Shown here: positions 6,309 through 7,991 of the stretch, piece by piece
Layout of the letters: the number at the start of each line of letters is the position of its first letter
How positions within the stretch are numbered: position 1 is the first letter of the stretch
Source: DASZGL01 sp035938875
Lineage (GTDB): Bacteria > Chloroflexota > Dormibacteria > Aeolococcales > Aeolococcaceae
Reading direction: 5' to 3'
Assembly: GCA_035938875.1 (NCBI GenBank)
Contig: DASZGL010000104.1
Coordinates: forward strand, 1-7,991
DNA length: 7,991 nucleotides
Made by a program: the position numbers and the translations under genes
The notes under the pieces: model-generated
Seen by the model: only the letters and a program-made list of their open reading frames with translations
What the model was told of the DNA's origin: nothing
Database searches by the model: none

Positions 6309-6313
6309 TCCCC

Positions 6314-6733
6314 ATGGCGTACGACGCATACAGCCCGGAGTGGGCTCAGGCTTACAAAGACGAGATCAACAAGTCGCAGGTCTACAAGCAGGCCGCCGCC
6401 GGCTGGGAGGGGACCGTCGGCCTGGTCGTTCTTGCTGAACCTGACAAGAACGTCCCGGAGGACCGGGGCATCTTCATGGACCTGTGGCACGGTGAGGCCC
6501 GCGACATCAGGGTGACCACTCGCGAGGAGGCCGAGGCCGCGCAATTCGTGATCACCGGCCCCTACTCGCGCTGGAAGCAGGTGGCCAAGAAGGAGCTCGA
6601 CGCGACCAAGGGAATCATGCTCGGCCAGCTGAAGCTGAAGGGCGACTTCCCCACCCTGGTGCGCTACACCAAGGCCTCGCAGGAGATGACCGAGTGCACC
6701 ACCCGCGTCCCTGTCAACTGGCCGGACGAGTAG
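6314..6733 (+). CDS. SCP2-like sterol/lipid-carrier domain protein (first of two)
   Basis: A 139-residue soluble protein that is essentially one SCP-2 (sterol carrier protein 2-like) domain. The family has a hydrophobic tunnel that binds lipids, fatty acyl-CoA or sterols; some members are fused to beta-oxidation enzymes. Visible are the N-terminal helix EWAQAYKDEINKSQVYKQAA at about 9-28, the strand WEGTVGLVVLAEPD at 31-44, and DLWHGEARDIRV at 56-67 followed by an acidic helix TREEAEAAQ. The typical C-terminal block is GQLKLKGDFPTLVRYTKASQ at 104-123. The domain has no catalytic residues to check. The start follows a perfect ribosome binding site. It heads a same-strand run with a second SCP2-like gene 32 bases later and then a 3-hydroxyacyl-CoA dehydrogenase, so a role in presenting acyl substrates is reasonable inference. 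Some SCP2-like proteins bind other hydrophobic ligands, so the ligand is open. Confidence 0.78.
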   Translation: MAYDAYSPEWAQAYKDEINKSQVYKQAAAGWEGTVGLVVLAEPDKNVPEDRGIFMDLWHGEARDIRVTTREEAEAAQFVITGPYSRWKQVAKKELDATKGIMLGQLKLKGDFPTLVRYTKASQEMTECTTRVPVNWPDE

Positions 6734-6765
6734 ACGCGCCGCAGTCGTCGAGCAGCATCCCCACG

Positions 6766-7188
6766 GTGACCGACGTCATCCTCGCGCAGGGCGACCAGGC
6801 CAGCGGTCTTGCCTCGATGATGGGCACCCTTCTGGCCCAGAACGTCGCTCAGCACCCGGCGAAATCCACCGATCTGCGCCGGTTGCGCGGCGACGTGCTC
6901 ATCGACGTCAGTGATCTGCAGGAGCAGGTGACGCTGCAGTTCAGCGGCGGTGTCTGCACTGTGCAGAACGGCGCTGTCGGGCGTCCCAAGGTGCGGCTGC
7001 GCACCGATTCGGCGACGCTGATGGGGCTCAGCGCGGTGCGCATCGGCCCGCTCGGTCTACCCAACTACGTCGACGTCAATGGCCGCGCCGTGATCAGGGC
7101 GATGGTTGGTGGGCGCCTGCGCATCAAGGGGATGCGCCACGTTGCCACACTCAACCGCGTGACCCGGCTGTTCTCGGTGATGTCATGA
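6766..7188 (+). CDS. SCP2-like domain protein (second of two)
   Basis: A 140-residue soluble protein with the outline of an SCP2-like domain but little identity to its neighbour. It has an N-terminal helix (ASGLASMMGTLLAQNVAQ, about 12-29), then strands GDVLIDVSD (42-50) and EQVTLQFSGGVCTVQNG (53-69), the block KVRLRTDSATLMGLSAVRIG (75-94), and the C-terminal GGRLRIKGMRHVATLNRVTR (115-134), which corresponds to the family's GKLKIKG segment. GTG 6766 is chosen because an in-frame GTG at 6694 would overlap the preceding gene by 40 bases and add a poor-looking N-terminus. No clear ribosome site precedes 6766, so coupling to the upstream gene is possible. The TGA stop overlaps the ATG of the dehydrogenase gene (ATGA), which implies coupled translation and a shared pathway. 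Function as an acyl or lipid carrier is inference from the fold and context. Confidence 0.68.
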   Translation: MTDVILAQGDQASGLASMMGTLLAQNVAQHPAKSTDLRRLRGDVLIDVSDLQEQVTLQFSGGVCTVQNGAVGRPKVRLRTDSATLMGLSAVRIGPLGLPNYVDVNGRAVIRAMVGGRLRIKGMRHVATLNRVTRLFSVMS

Positions 7189-7991
7189 GCGACGCCGGCG
7201 AGCGTCTCTTGGTCCTCGGCAGCGGCACCATGGGCTCGCAGATCGCCCAGCAGGCGGCTCTCTGCGGTGTCGACGTCGACCTCGTCGACGTCAGCGCCGA
7301 GCAGCTGCAGCGTGCCGTCACCCAGAACCGCGCCCTTCTGGAGAAGCGTGTCGCGCGCGGCCGGCTCGACGCCGCCGACGCCGAGGCGGCCCTCACCCGG
7401 GTCAGCACCAGTGACGACCTGCCCGTGGCGGCGGCGCGCTGTCAGTGGGCGATCGAGGCGATCGCCGAACGTGTCGACGCCAAGCGCGAGGCGTTTGCCG
7501 AGCTCGACCGTCACCTGCCCGGCGGCGCCGGTATCGCCACCAACTCGAGCAACATCGTCAGCTCTCGGCTCGCCGATGCCACGCAACGTCCGCAGCTGTG
7601 TTGCAACATGCACTTCTTCCATCCGGTGCTGGTGATGGACGTGTGCGAGGTGGTACGCGGCCCGCACACCAGCGACGACACCGCCCGGCGCGCGGTGCAA
7701 TGGTGCCGGCGCATCGGCCGCACCCCGGTGCTCATCGAGCGCGAGATCGACGGCTTCGTCGTCAACCGTGTGCTGGGCGCGGCGTCACGCGAAGCCTTCA
7801 CCCTGCTCACCGACGGCGTCGCCTCGGCAGAGGACATCGACGCCGCCGTGCGCCACGGGCTCAACTGGCCGATGGGACCGTTCCAGCTCGCCGATTTCAG
7901 CGGGCTGGACACCGTGCTCAATGTGCGGCGTGACCGATTCGAGCAGTCCGCGCAGCCGGGCGATCGGGCCACCGTCGAGCTCCTGGAGCGC
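7185..7991 (+). CDS. 3-hydroxyacyl-CoA dehydrogenase (NAD-dependent), 3'-truncated
   Basis: The frame runs open to the right edge, giving 269 residues; single-function members are about 280-320 long, so a short C-terminal part, or a further domain, is missing. The enzyme oxidises 3-hydroxyacyl-CoA to 3-ketoacyl-CoA with NAD+, the third step of beta-oxidation. The Rossmann motif VLGSGTMGSQIA is at 10-21, with D35 at the end of the second strand, which favours NAD over NADP. Active-site elements are NSS at 120-122, HFFHP at 143-147 (catalytic H143), E155 in CEVVRG, and N194 in FVVNR. The C-terminal domain block NWPMGPFQLADFSGLDTV is at 227-244. HFFHP replaces the commoner HFFNP, a variant also known in active members. 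The ATG overlaps the stop of the SCP2-like gene, so translation is probably coupled; the weak GGTGA 4 bases upstream fits that. It could be a 3-hydroxybutyryl-CoA dehydrogenase; chain length is not readable. Confidence 0.93.
   Translation, partial: MSDAGERLLVLGSGTMGSQIAQQAALCGVDVDLVDVSAEQLQRAVTQNRALLEKRVARGRLDAADAEAALTRVSTSDDLPVAAARCQWAIEAIAERVDAKREAFAELDRHLPGGAGIATNSSNIVSSRLADATQRPQLCCNMHFFHPVLVMDVCEVVRGPHTSDDTARRAVQWCRRIGRTPVLIEREIDGFVVNRVLGAASREAFTLLTDGVASAEDIDAAVRHGLNWPMGPFQLADFSGLDTVLNVRRDRFEQSAQPGDRATVELLER

Noticed and set aside
7445..7933. 162-codon frame inside the 3-hydroxyacyl-CoA dehydrogenase region
   Set aside because: The dehydrogenase frame from 7185 is open to the window edge with every active-site motif. 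The other frame is an Arg-rich shadow.

Overview
The window is GC-rich DNA with mostly G or C at third codon positions. It is densely packed with bacterial genes that start with ATG or GTG behind clear purine-rich ribosome binding sites. Gene content (a polyprenol-phosphate-mannose type GT87 glycosyltransferase, a mycobacterial EtfD-like membrane Fe-S protein, SCP2-like proteins) suggests an actinobacterium or another high-GC lineage of the Terrabacteria such as a Dormibacterota or Chloroflexota relative. The sequence alone does not settle the lineage.

Layout: (1) 2-1018 (+) is the C-terminal part of a multi-pass GT87-type glycosyltransferase cut by the left edge. (2) 1113-1880 (+) is an enoyl-CoA hydratase with both catalytic glutamates. 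(3) 1978-4164 (+) is a membrane-bound Fe-S oxidoreductase of the EtfD/FadF type, the likely electron outlet from acyl-CoA dehydrogenases to the quinone pool. (4) 4245-5117 (+) is an alpha/beta hydrolase with a complete triad. (5) 5121-6101 (-), convergent with the hydrolase, is a zinc-ribbon, single-TM protein with an extracytoplasmic domain and a Ser/Thr/Pro tail. (6) 6314-6733 and 6766-7188 (+) are two different small SCP2-like lipid-carrier proteins. (7) 7185-7991 (+) is a 3-hydroxyacyl-CoA dehydrogenase that overlaps the second SCP2-like gene by ATGA and runs off the right edge.

How it fits together: steps 2 and 3 of fatty-acid beta-oxidation (hydratase, NAD-dependent dehydrogenase), the probable ETF:menaquinone oxidoreductase, a possible ester-cleaving hydrolase and two possible acyl-lipid carriers lie within about 7 kb. 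This reads as a lipid or fatty-acid degradation neighbourhood. Acyl-CoA dehydrogenase, thiolase and EtfAB are not in the window. The glycosyltransferase and the zinc-ribbon protein have no evident link to it.

The most interesting points are the two SCP2-like genes tied to a dehydrogenase (a split-gene counterpart of the eukaryotic multifunctional enzyme architecture), the odd zinc-ribbon membrane protein, a palindrome carrying the stop codons of both convergent genes, and a shared promoter-like motif ahead of two of the transcription units. Nothing here is clearly a wholly new system. No RNA genes, CRISPR arrays, insertion sequences or phage genes were seen.
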